Part shown: positions 1 to 9,066 of the stretch, piece after piece
Layout: every line of letters starts with the position of its first letter
How positions within the stretch are numbered: position 1 is the stretch's first letter
Source of the DNA: Deltaproteobacteria bacterium
Lineage (GTDB): Bacteria; Desulfobacterota; Desulfuromonadia; Geobacterales; Geobacteraceae
Direction of reading: 5' to 3'
DNA: 64,000 nucleotides
Assembly (NCBI GenBank): GCA_009668975.1
Contig: SBEG01000010.1
Coordinates: forward strand, 54,588 to 118,587
Position numbers and translations under genes: made by a program
The notes under the pieces: model-generated
Seen by the model: the letters and a program-made list of their open reading frames with translations, nothing else
What the model was told of the DNA's origin: nothing
The model's database searches: none

Positions 1-72
1 AGATTCCTCACCGAAGAAGTTTTCATCCCGAAACAGTTCTTTTCCGCCCTGGCTGTGTCAATCTGCGGGTTT

Positions 73-109
73 GCTTGTGCGGCGTACCGGTGTACGCCTC
101 CGCGCAAGC
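73..109. repeat. Imperfect long palindrome in left-edge spacer
   Basis: Arms GCTTGTGCGGCGTAC (from 73) and GTACGCCTCCGCGCAAGC (ending 109) pair imperfectly around a short centre. The rest of 1-170 carries no gene I can support. The layout (palindrome, then an AAATTCCTCGTTTCC tail near 137-150) resembles dispersed intergenic elements I associate with Geobacter genomes; that link is recollection, not something shown here. Confidence 0.4.
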
Positions 110-170
110 CCTTGATCTCCTTGCCAAGACGAAAAATTCCTCGTTTCCGAATTGAAAACCACTAGTTTTA

Positions 171-190
171 CATCCGGAAGATTCCGGATG
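171..190. promoter_or_regulatory. Perfect inverted repeat upstream of AAA+ gene
   Basis: Arms CATCCGGAA and TTCCGGATG are perfect 9-base complements separated by GA, ending 17 bases before the ATG at 208 and just before a strong AAGGAGG ribosome site. It could be an operator or an mRNA hairpin near the ribosome site. No factor can be named. Confidence 0.4.
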
Positions 191-207
191 GAAACTAAGG
201 AGGTACC

Positions 208-1026
208 ATGGAACGTGTAACGATTGACGATATTTCCCTTTCTCTGGCCCACGCGGTCGAGCTGCCGCTGAAATGGATCGGGCAGGAGGAAATTCTCCAG
301 CAGCTGCTGGCTGCCTGGATGGTTATCGATGACCGGGATATCCCTTTTAACCCGCGCCTGATCGGCAAGCCGGGCGTCGGCAAGACCACCCTGGCCTATG
401 CGGCGGCGAAAAAGCTCGGCCGCGAGGTGTTCCTGTTCCAGGCCACCATGGATACCCGGCCGGAGGATCTGATCGTCACGCCGGTGGTCGGGCCGGACAA
501 CCGGATTCAGTATGCCGCCTCTTCCCTCGTTACCGCCATGCTTCGGGGTGGCGTGCTGATCCTCGACGAAGGGAACCGGATGAGCGAAAAAGCCTGGGCT
601 TCCCTGGCACCACTCCTGGATGATCGGCGCTACGTGGAGTCCATCATCACCGGCCTGACGATTCGTGCGCACCGGGACTTCCGGATCGTGGTGACCATGA
701 ACGAGGACGCCTCCACCTTCGAAATTCCCGAATACATCCATTCCCGTCTCCAACCGCAGATCTACATCGACTTTCCCGAGGCTGACGAGGAACTGCTGAT
801 CCTCCGGGAAAACCTGCCCTTTGCCGATGATGCCATCCTTGCCTATGTGGTGAATTTCCTCCAGCGCGCCCATGCCGCCGATGAGCTCTATTCGGTTCGT
901 GACGGAATCAACATCGCCCGCTATGCCTTGAAGATGATCAAGGCCTCCGGCGGTGAGCGGGAGGAGGTCTTGCCCCTGGCGGTGCTGCGAATCCTCGGTG
1001 ATGAGGCGCTCCACTATCTGACCTGA
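208..1026 (+). CDS. MoxR/CbbQ-type AAA+ ATPase
   Basis: This is a 272-residue single-domain AAA+ ATPase of the dynein-related/MoxR group, which usually remodels a partner protein using ATP. Walker A is GKPGVGKTT (53-61), Walker B VLILDEGNR (116-124), and TMNED near 163-167 fits sensor 1. The start is well supported by AAGGAGG seven bases upstream. MoxR proteins normally sit beside a von Willebrand factor A partner. None lies downstream; instead a large SNF2 helicase follows after 34 bases in the same direction, so the two are probably co-transcribed. The family call is firm; the substrate is unknown. A partner gene could lie left of the window. Confidence 0.85.
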   Translation: MERVTIDDISLSLAHAVELPLKWIGQEEILQQLLAAWMVIDDRDIPFNPRLIGKPGVGKTTLAYAAAKKLGREVFLFQATMDTRPEDLIVTPVVGPDNRIQYAASSLVTAMLRGGVLILDEGNRMSEKAWASLAPLLDDRRYVESIITGLTIRAHRDFRIVVTMNEDASTFEIPEYIHSRLQPQIYIDFPEADEELLILRENLPFADDAILAYVVNFLQRAHAADELYSVRDGINIARYALKMIKASGGEREEVLPLAVLRILGDEALHYLT

Positions 1027-1060
1027 TGGCCTGAATGCATGATTCCGGCTGGAGATTGTT

Positions 1061-4000
1061 ATGTCGACCGCTCCACCACAATCAGCCGAGCTTCCACTTC
1101 CACTGAAGCTCCTGCGCGAACTGCCGGCCGGGGCACTGTACGGCCTGGCTTCGAAAAACAACCTCTTGCGGGGGTTGGAGGCCTGCCGGAGCGCCAGCGT
1201 GACCGCTGCTGAATGGAGTAGTGACCGGTGTGTCCTGACCCTCACGCTCCGTTCCGGTCCTCGCGTCACGTTTGCTGCCGATGGGGCCAATTTGCTGACG
1301 GAGAGCAGTAGCTGCGATCAGGAGACCGGCCGGCACGGTGTCCACGTGGTGACCTGTTGGGCGCTGCTGAAGAAAATCGTATCGCCGGAAAGCATGACAG
1401 CTGTCCGATTTGATGACCGGTCGCTGGCAGCCCTGGAGATTCTGCTGGGACTGAAGGAGCCGGAGGGGGCTGCGGAAGGGGCTGAACTGCCAGGCCGCAA
1501 CCTGTTGCTGGAGCGTCTCGAACGGGCACGGGCGTTGCGAAAAGAGGAGCTTGCCACGAAATCGATCGGGCAGAAAACGGGAAAAGGCCGGATCCGCCTG
1601 GTTCTGGAAATGAGGGCAGGGTATCTTTCCGGAACGATCCAGGCGGGTGACGAACAACTCCATCGCTACGATTGGGAGAGGCTGCCGGTCGATCTGCGGC
1701 AATTCATGGCGAAGCACTACTATTTTGTGCCCAGCAGAGACTATTTCAAGGATTTTTCGGGGTTGCCGGGGGGGTATCCTGCGGTTTTGCGCCAGAACAA
1801 CGGCCAGGAACTGACTCTGGCCTTTTGCAACGACGGGACTTTGCGGGCAGGGGTTACCTTTTCCCTTGAGGGGGATTCTGTCCGGATCAGCAAATGCCGG
1901 TCCGATGGTTCGCCGCTTCCGGCCGAGTCGTTTGTTGCCGGCGAATGTCTCTTTGATCTGGCGGAGAAGTCGATTTGTCCTGTTTCCGACCTGACGCCCT
2001 GGCAGCTCTGGGATTCGGTCTGCGAGGGCCTTGAGCTGCTGTACGAATTTTTCGACGAACAGGGTTACGAGCTGGATGGGGCGACTCTCACTACCAGCGC
2101 CCAGTCCTTCAATTTTCTCGCATTTCGGGTGAGCTCGGACCTGGTGAAGAAGGCCGGGGACCGGATACGCTTCATTTCTAACGGCGAAACGGCCGATCTT
2201 TCGCTTCGGCATGACCCCTCGTATCTCCTTGAAATTGATGACGATCTTGACCGGGAGACCATCAGCCTGATGCCGCAAGGCGAGCTGTCCGGAATTTTTT
2301 TCCCGCTCTTTCCCCCGCTCTTTCAGCTGTTTATCCCAAGCTTCCGCGAATCTCTGCCGCAGCCGCTCCGGGCGAAAAAGCGCGTATCAGCCATGATCGA
2401 AACCGGTTTCGCTCTGCTGGAGGCTGTAAACAAAACGGCCCATAACCGGATCCTGCGGGCAGGCCTTGCTGGGCCTGATTTCGCGAAACGCTCCGTCAAG
2501 TCCGAGGCCAGACGGATGGTGACTGAATTTGTCCGGAGGTGCGAACAGGAAACGCTGCTCGTCTTCGCCACCGCCGAGGGCTGGAATTTCGGCGATGAGG
2601 ATCGCTCTGCGCAGGTGCGACTGGTCAGCCTGCTGTATCGTCACTATGGCATCAACGCCTTTGTCGATGGTGAGTGGCCGTGCACCGTGGAACTGGACCG
2701 CGCGACTTTTCTGCCCGGACTGGAAGAGCTGGCTGCTGCCCTGGGGGATGAGGACTTTGGTCTTTTTCTCGGCCGGGAGCGCCTGACCCCGGGGCTGTGG
2801 GATTTCACCGTTACCGCCGCTGCCGAAGGGATCGACTGGTTCGAACTCAGGCCGGAGATCCGCTGCAATGGCGAACTGCTCGAAGTGGAAGAAATTCATC
2901 GGCTGCTCAAAGAGGGCGTGTTACGGCAGGGGAACAACTGCTATCTGCTTGGTGATGAGCAGCGCGGCATTCTGGAACTCCTCACCGGGGGTGGGGACGG
3001 CAAGGGGAAACGAAAGAAAAAGGCGGAGATAGTCCGGATCCCGCGGCTGCGGATCCTCGATTGGCTGGAGCTACGCTCTCGCGGGGTTACCTTGCGTCTT
3101 CCGCCGGAGGAGGAAAAACTCCTGGCAGGCCTCACCCGGTTGGAAAAAATTCCGGAATGCCCGCTGCCGGAGAGACTCAATGCCCGGTTGCGGCCGTACC
3201 AGCAGGAGGGCTTCGAGTGGCTGGCCTTTCTCCATCAGCACCGCTTCGGTGCCTGCCTGGCCGATGACATGGGGCTCGGCAAGACCGTACAGGCCATTAC
3301 CTTCCTGGCCGGACTGGCCGAGGGGATCATTCCGTCGGGTGAAGCGGCACTTCCCCATCTCATCGTCGTACCCCCTTCCCTCTTGTTCAACTGGGAGAGC
3401 GAGATCGAGCGATTCTACCCCGCCTTCCGCGTCGTCACCTACTCCGGGCCGCGGCGGAGCGCCGATTTTGCCACTGCCGACATCGTCCTGACCAGCTACG
3501 GCATCCTTCAGCGGGACGCCGAAATCTTTGCCGCCATACCGTTCCAGGTGGCGGTCTTTGACGAGGCCCAGCAGGTGAAGAATATAAACGCCGCCACTAC
3601 CGGAGCGGCCCGGCGCATTTCGGCCCGCTTCAAGCTGGCCCTCACCGGCACGCCGATGGAAAACCACTTGGGAGAATATTTTTCGATCATGGACCTCTGT
3701 GTTCCGGGTCTTTTAGGGAGCTATGAAGAGTTCCGGCGACGCATCGACATCCGGGGTTTCGGCGGAATAGACACCTTGGTACGCCGCACCCGGCCCTTCA
3801 TCCTGCGCCGCAGCAAGCAGATGATTGCCGACGAACTGCCCCCCCGCGTCGAGGCCGACCTTTACCTGGAAATGAACCCGAAACAGCGGGCTCTCTATCA
3901 AAGGACCGTTGAGGAGGTGAAAAAGGCGGTGAACGAGGCCTTCCTGGAAAAGAACCCCGGCCAGGCGCGCATGATCGCTCTGACTGCCATCCTCAGGCTG

Positions 4001-4570
4001 CGGCAGATCTGCCTCTGCCCGTCTCTGGTTAGTCCCGGCGCCCGGGCCGACTCTCCCAAGCTGGAGTGTCTGACGGAACAGCTGGCCGAACTTCGGGAGG
4101 AAGGGCACTCGGTGCTCGCCTTTTCCCAGTTCACCAGCTACCTGGACATCATCGAGGAGGGGTTGAAACGCCACAAACTCCCCTATCTGCGCCTTGACGG
4201 CTCAACGCCGGTTCCCCAACGGAAGGAACTGGTCACCCGCTTCCAGAAAAGCGACCAGCCCCTGGTATTTCTCATCAGCCTCAAGGCCGGTGGCAAGGGG
4301 CTCAACCTCACGCGCGCCACCTACGTCTACCATCTCGACCCCTGGTGGAACCCGGCGGTGGAGAACCAGGCCTCCGACCGGGCCCACCGCATCGGCCAGA
4401 CCGCCAAGGTCACCGTCACTCGGCTGCTCATGCGTCACACGGTGGAGGAGAAGATGATGGCGCTCAAAGAACGTAAACTGAAGCTCTACAAGGCGCTCCT
4501 GGAAGACGCAGCCGGTGCCGGCGGGGCGGCCCTCTCCAAGGAAGATTTCGATTTTCTGCTTGCGCCGTAA
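1061..4570 (+). CDS. Large SNF2-family DEAD/H helicase/translocase
   Basis: This is a 1169-residue Swi2/Snf2-type ATPase. The motor occupies about 710-1165: motif I DDMGLGKTVQ (K741), motif II DEAQ at 834-837, TGTPMENHL, and a C-terminal helicase lobe with SLKAGGKGLNL and DPWWNPAVENQASDRAHRIGQ-type sequence ending near 1113. These proteins move along double-stranded DNA and displace bound proteins. The first 700 residues are unusual: charged and beta-rich, with no CxCxnCxH SWIM zinc motif visible. Together with the AAA+ gene upstream and the unknown gene downstream it forms a three-gene co-directional set. The role could be in DNA repair, chromatin-like remodelling or defence; the sequence does not decide. 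Confidence 0.88.
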   Translation: MSTAPPQSAELPLPLKLLRELPAGALYGLASKNNLLRGLEACRSASVTAAEWSSDRCVLTLTLRSGPRVTFAADGANLLTESSSCDQETGRHGVHVVTCWALLKKIVSPESMTAVRFDDRSLAALEILLGLKEPEGAAEGAELPGRNLLLERLERARALRKEELATKSIGQKTGKGRIRLVLEMRAGYLSGTIQAGDEQLHRYDWERLPVDLRQFMAKHYYFVPSRDYFKDFSGLPGGYPAVLRQNNGQELTLAFCNDGTLRAGVTFSLEGDSVRISKCRSDGSPLPAESFVAGECLFDLAEKSICPVSDLTPWQLWDSVCEGLELLYEFFDEQGYELDGATLTTSAQSFNFLAFRVSSDLVKKAGDRIRFISNGETADLSLRHDPSYLLEIDDDLDRETISLMPQGELSGIFFPLFPPLFQLFIPSFRESLPQPLRAKKRVSAMIETGFALLEAVNKTAHNRILRAGLAGPDFAKRSVKSEARRMVTEFVRRCEQETLLVFATAEGWNFGDEDRSAQVRLVSLLYRHYGINAFVDGEWPCTVELDRATFLPGLEELAAALGDEDFGLFLGRERLTPGLWDFTVTAAAEGIDWFELRPEIRCNGELLEVEEIHRLLKEGVLRQGNNCYLLGDEQRGILELLTGGGDGKGKRKKKAEIVRIPRLRILDWLELRSRGVTLRLPPEEEKLLAGLTRLEKIPECPLPERLNARLRPYQQEGFEWLAFLHQHRFGACLADDMGLGKTVQAITFLAGLAEGIIPSGEAALPHLIVVPPSLLFNWESEIERFYPAFRVVTYSGPRRSADFATADIVLTSYGILQRDAEIFAAIPFQVAVFDEAQQVKNINAATTGAARRISARFKLALTGTPMENHLGEYFSIMDLCVPGLLGSYEEFRRRIDIRGFGGIDTLVRRTRPFILRRSKQMIADELPPRVEADLYLEMNPKQRALYQRTVEEVKKAVNEAFLEKNPGQARMIALTAILRLRQICLCPSLVSPGARADSPKLECLTEQLAELREEGHSVLAFSQFTSYLDIIEEGLKRHKLPYLRLDGSTPVPQRKELVTRFQKSDQPLVFLISLKAGGKGLNLTRATYVYHLDPWWNPAVENQASDRAHRIGQTAKVTVTRLLMRHTVEEKMMALKERKLKLYKALLEDAAGAGGAALSKEDFDFLLAP

Positions 4571-4655
4571 GGGGGAATGATGCTGTTTGCCCGTAATCGA
4601 GGAAAACACCCTATAAATATTGTGCACTACATCGTCTGAGGAATTTATCGACCCC

Positions 4656-6635
4656 ATGCCCCAGAAACCTTACCTGGAAAAATTCGGCCCGGTCCACGCA
4701 CTTCCGGTTCTCCATTACAAGATGGAGTTTGCGACCCTCGTGCGCCAGGCGGTGGAGCGGCTGCAGCCGGACTGTATCGCCATCGAACTCCCGCCGACTC
4801 TCCAGGCCCATTTTCTGCGGGGGGTGCGGCGGCTGCCGGAAATCTCGGTCCTCAGGTACGAACTTTTTCGCTCCGGCAAAAAGTCCGCTGCCGCGGGCGA
4901 AACGGTCTTCCTCTTCATCGAGCCGGCCGATCCGCTGGTGGAAGCGGCCCGTCTGGCCGGAGAACGGGAAATCCCGCTCCACTGTATCGATGTGGATGTG
5001 GAAGGCTATCCTTGCCACGAAGAGCCGTTTCCCGATTCCTATGCCGTCCGGCGCATCGGACTCGCTTCCTATTACGCTGAATACCGCAAGGTGTTCGGAA
5101 ATTCCGCGCCGGGACGTGAGGATCTGCTGCGCGAGAAAGGCATGGCCTTCCGTCTCCAGCAGTTGGCGCAGCGTTTCGAGCGGATTCTCCTGGTTTGCGG
5201 AATGGCCCACCTGGAGCGGCTGAAGGAAAATTTTGCCCTGCCCCAGGCGGCCCCCCTGGAAAGGGTGAAAAGATCGGGAATTTCCCTCTACAATCTGCAT
5301 CCCGAGTCGTGCCGTGAGGTCCTGGCGGAATATGCCTTCCTCTCTGCTCTCTACGAAATGCGGCGCGGCCCGCTGCCGCCGGAACCGTCCGAGACGGGAG
5401 CGACCCTCCGGAAAAGCTGGAATGCTTTCGAATTGATTGCCGGTGGCAAGCAGGAGGTGCCGGAAGAAGAAATCCTCTTCCAGGCGCAGCTGCGCAGCGC
5501 TCACCATGTGGGTCGGGCCGGGGAAGGACTGGATCGGCAGCGGGCGGTTTTGCGTCTTTTCCGGGAGGCTTCCCGTCACTATCGACAGGAAACCGGCGAG
5601 CCGGTCCATCTCTGGCAAAAGCGGGCCTTTTTCCGCTTTACCCGCAATTATGCGCTGGTAACGGGCCGGCTGCTTCCCGATCTCTTCCAGATGCTGGCTG
5701 CGGCCCGCGGCTGCCTTGACGACAATTTTGCCTACGCCTTTTTCCGTCTGGCCACCTTCTATCCGTGGCAGAAGTCCGATGCGGATCTGCCTACCATCAG
5801 CCTGCGGCCGGAAGATCTCTCCGGGGGCAGCAGGCGGATCCGTTTTCGGCCCCGTTCCCGGCAGACGGGCAAGGGGCTCTCGCCGCTCCAGTTTCTGAAG
5901 AGGAAGCGGGAAAAACGGCCCGGAGAATGGCTGGAAGGATTCGACAATCCCTCCATCTGTTCGTATCCCCCGGAAGATCTGATCATTGAGGAGTATGGAC
6001 GCTTTCTCAAGAAAAAGGGCGCGAAGCAGCTCTCCGAGGAGCAGCGCCGCGTCCAGCCATTTACTTCATCGCTGCTGGACGGCATCGACATGCGCGAGAC
6101 CCTGCGCAACTACCATGAGGGTAAGATCTATGTGCGGGAAAACCTCCGGGTCCAGGGCGGCGTGGGCAGCCTGGTCGTGATCTTTGACGAGGATCGTGGT
6201 GGCAAGAAATTCCCCTACCTGACCACCTGGCTCGGTGAGCACGATCAGGAGTCGGACATGGCCTTTTACGGCACCGAACCGGGCGACAACGTGGCGGGTC
6301 CGGGGATCTGCCGTTGCGAATACGGCGGTTTCCTGCTCTCCTACCCTCCCCGCCGCCTGTTCGATGTCTGGGAGGACAGCGACTATTCTTTTGCCCGGGG
6401 CAAAGCGGAGGTGTTGCTGCTGGCCGCCTTGGACTACTCACGGGAAAAACATGTTGTCTATGTGGCGGCCCGCCCGCCCCGGAGCAGCTTCCGGCAGCTT
6501 GCCGCCAGAATGGGGAAAAGGATCGTCTATCTGCCGCTCGGTTCCCTCTCCCCGCAGAAACTGAAGAAGCTGCGGGTGTTTCATGTCCTATTCGGAAATG
6601 ACAAAAGGGAAATCGCCAAGGATTACATATGGTGA
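4656..6635 (+). CDS. Unrecognised protein with TraB/PrgY-like N-terminal region
   Basis: I do not recognise this 659-residue protein with confidence. The N-terminal 200 residues have the flavour of TraB/PrgY/ChaN-like domains: an opening GPVHALPVLHY, then PDCIAIELPPT, and later LLVCGMAHLERL. The middle is rich in arginine and lysine. The last 180 residues form a separate region with GVGSLVVIFDEDRGG and GPGICRCEYGGFLLSYPP. No signal peptide or membrane span is evident. I chose the ATG at 4656 over a TTG at 4620 because TGAGGA lies upstream and the first extra residues look non-conserved. It follows the helicase by 85 bases in the same direction, so shared function with the AAA+ and SNF2 proteins is likely but inferred. 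Confidence 0.7.
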   Translation: MPQKPYLEKFGPVHALPVLHYKMEFATLVRQAVERLQPDCIAIELPPTLQAHFLRGVRRLPEISVLRYELFRSGKKSAAAGETVFLFIEPADPLVEAARLAGEREIPLHCIDVDVEGYPCHEEPFPDSYAVRRIGLASYYAEYRKVFGNSAPGREDLLREKGMAFRLQQLAQRFERILLVCGMAHLERLKENFALPQAAPLERVKRSGISLYNLHPESCREVLAEYAFLSALYEMRRGPLPPEPSETGATLRKSWNAFELIAGGKQEVPEEEILFQAQLRSAHHVGRAGEGLDRQRAVLRLFREASRHYRQETGEPVHLWQKRAFFRFTRNYALVTGRLLPDLFQMLAAARGCLDDNFAYAFFRLATFYPWQKSDADLPTISLRPEDLSGGSRRIRFRPRSRQTGKGLSPLQFLKRKREKRPGEWLEGFDNPSICSYPPEDLIIEEYGRFLKKKGAKQLSEEQRRVQPFTSSLLDGIDMRETLRNYHEGKIYVRENLRVQGGVGSLVVIFDEDRGGKKFPYLTTWLGEHDQESDMAFYGTEPGDNVAGPGICRCEYGGFLLSYPPRRLFDVWEDSDYSFARGKAEVLLLAALDYSREKHVVYVAARPPRSSFRQLAARMGKRIVYLPLGSLSPQKLKKLRVFHVLFGNDKREIAKDYIW

Positions 6636-6743
6636 GGCAGGAAAAAGTGTGGTATATGAATTTGAAGCTTCACGTATCATGTTCGTCGGTTATTCGGGAT
6701 TTTTCTAGTACGACTGGCATCGGCTGCAGGCCATGGGCATGTT

Positions 6744-6760
6744 AACCGAATACTTCGGTT
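6744..6760. promoter_or_regulatory. Small hairpin ahead of PilZ gene
   Basis: AACCGAA and TTCGGTT flank TAC, ending 19 bases before the PilZ start. It may fold in the leader mRNA or bind a regulator. The spacer lacks the conserved bases of a GEMM cyclic-di-GMP riboswitch. Confidence 0.3.
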
Positions 6761-6779
6761 TACCGTAGAGGGGGAAAGG

Positions 6780-7127
6780 ATGAGCAACAGCGAGCGACGC
6801 TATGTACGGATGGAGTCTCTGAACCTGCTCGATTATGTTCTCGTTGATGAAAAGGGAGAGATCGTGACCCGCGCCATGGGCAGGACTCTCAATATCAGCG
6901 AAAAAGGAATCCTGCTGGAAACCCATATAAAATTCGATCCGGGCCAGATCCTGCGGATCACCATCGGACTGGAGGAGGACCTGGTGGACTTCACAGGCTT
7001 GGTCAAGCATGCGGAGGCACGGGATGACAAGACCTTCAGCGCCGGAATCGAGTTTCTGGAATTCGATGGCGAGGGCAGCCGCGTGCTGCGCAATTATCTT
7101 GAGGCCTTCGAGACATTCAAAAGCTAG
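6780..7127 (+). CDS. PilZ-domain protein (c-di-GMP receptor)
   Basis: This 115-residue protein is a stand-alone PilZ domain. The N-terminal RRYVR (6-10) matches the RxxxR cyclic-di-GMP clamp and NISEKG (about 39-44) matches (D/N)xSxxG. Such proteins bind cyclic di-GMP and pass the signal to motility, polysaccharide or secretion machinery by protein contact. It stands alone: an unrelated gene ends 144 bases upstream and the ABC exporter converges from the other side. A purine-rich GAGGGGGAAAGG ribosome site precedes the ATG. The target is not shown by context. Confidence 0.9.
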   Translation: MSNSERRYVRMESLNLLDYVLVDEKGEIVTRAMGRTLNISEKGILLETHIKFDPGQILRITIGLEEDLVDFTGLVKHAEARDDKTFSAGIEFLEFDGEGSRVLRNYLEAFETFKS

Positions 7128-7188
7128 CAAACACTTCACGGCGTTATCGCTTCCGTGCCTTACGGGAGCGTGATGCTTGGACAACAGG

Positions 7189-7230
7189 AGAGCTTGTTTC
7201 CACTGCGCAGGTGTGGGAGAGCTCTTTTTG
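7189..7230. terminator. Probable terminator between PilZ and ABC genes
   Basis: AGAGCT at 7189 pairs with AGCTCT ending 7225, with an inner CCAC/GTGG pairing, and a run of five T follows on the plus strand. A second hairpin (CTTCCGT/ACGGGAG) lies at about 7149-7169. This fits the end of the PilZ transcript. Confidence 0.45.
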
Positions 7231-7248
7231 TATTTGCATGAGAATCCG

Positions 7249-9045
7249 TCAATCCTTGAACTGTAGTTGATAGAGCCGGTAGTAAAGCCCCTGACGCTCC
7301 ATCAATTCCTCATGACTCCCCTCTTCGGCCTTTTCCCCTTTATGGATCACTACGATCCGGTCAGCGTCCCGTACCGTGGAGAGCCGGTGGGCAACCACCA
7401 GCGAGGTTCGCCCGGTCAGCAACCCTTGCAGGCCTTCCTGGATCAACCGTTCGCTGGCGGTGTCGACGCTGGAGGTGGCTTCGTCGAGCACCAGGACCTC
7501 CGGATCGAAAGCCACTGCCCGGGCAAATGAGATGAGCTGCCGTTCGCCCACCGAAAAATTCACCCCCCTCTCCCGGACCTCTTCCGCGAAACCATTCGGC
7601 AGGTGACTGATGAAACGATCCGCGCCGACCAGTGCCGCTGCCTCTTCCATCCGCTGTTGCGCTCCCTCGTCGCCGAGGGTGATATTGTGTTCCAGGGAAC
7701 CGGAGAACAGGAATGGTTCCTGAAGCACCACGCCGATCCTGCTCCGCAGTTCGGCAAGTGGAATCTGGTGGATTTCACGGCCGTTGATGAAGATGTTGCC
7801 TCGTTTCACCTCATAGAATCTCGACAGGAGCCGGGTTACGGTGGTTTTGCCACCGCCCGTTTCTCCGACCAGGGCAATCTTTTCGCCGCGCCGGATGGTC
7901 AGGTTGAAACCCTTCAGCACGTACTCTTCATTTTGATAGGCGAACCAGACATCGCGGAATTCAATCGTTTCGATGGAAGAATCCAGACCTGCCAGGTTTT
8001 CAAAACCTGGCAGGTCTTCGTTTCGTTGAACAATCTCTTCCTTTTTCTCCATGTCCAGCAGCCCGAAGATCCGCTCCAGTGCCGCCATCGCCCCCTGCAT
8101 GATGGAGTACTTGGCGGACAGATCGCGGATCGGCGCGAAAAACTTTTCCATGTACTGAATGAAGGCCACCAGGGCGCCGAAAGTCAGAGCGCCGCGGACG
8201 ATCTCCCCGCCGCCGTACCAGATGATCAGGCCGACCGCAATCGACGACAGCGCCTCCACCCCGGCAAAAAGCGCCGCGTCCCAGGTGATGACCGGCAGAT
8301 TGGCATCCCGGTAGGAGGCGTTGAGCCTGGTGAATTCCTGCTGCTCGGTCTTCTGGCGGTTGAAAAGCTGCACCACCGCCATGCCGCCGATGCTTTCGGC
8401 CAGGAACGAGTTGAGGTTGGAGAGGCGTGCCCGCACCTCGCGGAAGGATTTGCGCATCCTGAGGCGAAAGGTGAAGACGATATAGAGAAGCATCGGCAGT
8501 ACGCTGAAGGTGACCAGGGACAGCTTCAGGTTCATCCAGAGCATGATCCCGACGATGCCGATCAGGACCAGAATGTCGCCGATGATGGAGATGATGCCGG
8601 CGGTGAACATTTCTCCCAGGACCTCCACATCGCTCGTGACCCGCGTCACCAGGCTGCCGGTGGGGGTGTGGTCCATGAAAGAGGAGGACAGGCCCTGGAT
8701 GTGTGAGAAAATGTCCATGCGAAGATCGAACATGATCTTCTGCCCCAGCAGTTGGAGGAGGTAGATTTCCAGATAGGTCAGGAGGCCGTCCACGATGATC
8801 AGGGAAAAATACCAGAACGACAGCAGCGGAAGCCCTTCCATCTTGCCGGCGGTGATATGGCTGTCGATGGCAATCTTGATCAGCCAGGGCTGAGCGAGTT
8901 TGGCCGCCGCGATCAGGGGCAGGAGCAGCAGACTCCAGACCACCAGCATCCGATAGGGACGCAGATAGCGGATAAATCTGCCCAGAAGTTTCCGGTCATA
9001 GGCCTTGCCGACTATTTCGTCTTCGTAGATACCGCCGAAATGCAT
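7249..9045 (-). CDS. ABC exporter subunit with intact catalytic site (BmrD/YheH/TM288-like)
   Basis: This 598-residue protein fuses a six-helix exporter domain (about 30-310) to a nucleotide-binding domain. Walker A is GETGGGKTT, the signature is FSVGERQ instead of SGGQ, and Walker B VLVLDEATSSVD keeps the catalytic glutamate. SVGERQ plus an intact glutamate is typical of the catalytically competent half of heterodimeric multidrug-type exporters. The upstream gene 9102-10841 encodes the other half. The linker between the two domains contains DLPGFENLAGL, written by a 33-bp palindrome (7985-8017) that recurs between the two genes. The substrate (drug, lipid or peptide) cannot be told from sequence. 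Confidence 0.92.
   Translation of the reverse strand: MHFGGIYEDEIVGKAYDRKLLGRFIRYLRPYRMLVVWSLLLLPLIAAAKLAQPWLIKIAIDSHITAGKMEGLPLLSFWYFSLIIVDGLLTYLEIYLLQLLGQKIMFDLRMDIFSHIQGLSSSFMDHTPTGSLVTRVTSDVEVLGEMFTAGIISIIGDILVLIGIVGIMLWMNLKLSLVTFSVLPMLLYIVFTFRLRMRKSFREVRARLSNLNSFLAESIGGMAVVQLFNRQKTEQQEFTRLNASYRDANLPVITWDAALFAGVEALSSIAVGLIIWYGGGEIVRGALTFGALVAFIQYMEKFFAPIRDLSAKYSIMQGAMAALERIFGLLDMEKKEEIVQRNEDLPGFENLAGLDSSIETIEFRDVWFAYQNEEYVLKGFNLTIRRGEKIALVGETGGGKTTVTRLLSRFYEVKRGNIFINGREIHQIPLAELRSRIGVVLQEPFLFSGSLEHNITLGDEGAQQRMEEAAALVGADRFISHLPNGFAEEVRERGVNFSVGERQLISFARAVAFDPEVLVLDEATSSVDTASERLIQEGLQGLLTGRTSLVVAHRLSTVRDADRIVVIHKGEKAEEGSHEELMERQGLYYRLYQLQFKD
7985..8017. repeat. 33-bp perfect palindrome, copy 1, inside an ABC gene
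   Basis: The arm AGACCTGCCAGGTTTT is followed by a single C and then its exact 16-base complement. The length of 33 is a multiple of three, so the element adds 11 codons to the ABC gene without a frameshift. An identical copy sits at 9067-9099. Confidence 0.95.
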
Positions 9046-9066
9046 AAGAAAACCTTCTATCCGGAG

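Noticed and set aside
58..1290. 410-codon open frame on the minus strand opposite the AAA+ gene
   Set aside because: It is a shadow of the real gene in GC-rich DNA; it lacks a ribosome site and recognisable domains, while the plus strand has Walker motifs.
6718..6732. TGGCATCGGCTGC resembling a sigma-54 promoter before PilZ
   Set aside because: The spacing between GG and GC is two bases too short.
6636..6779. Possible GEMM cyclic-di-GMP riboswitch upstream of PilZ
   Set aside because: The conserved GGCAAACC and tetraloop-receptor features are absent; only a small hairpin is present.
7603..8706. 367-codon open frame on the plus strand opposite the ABC gene
   Set aside because: Histidine- and glutamine-rich antisense translation of a clear ABC exporter; not a gene.
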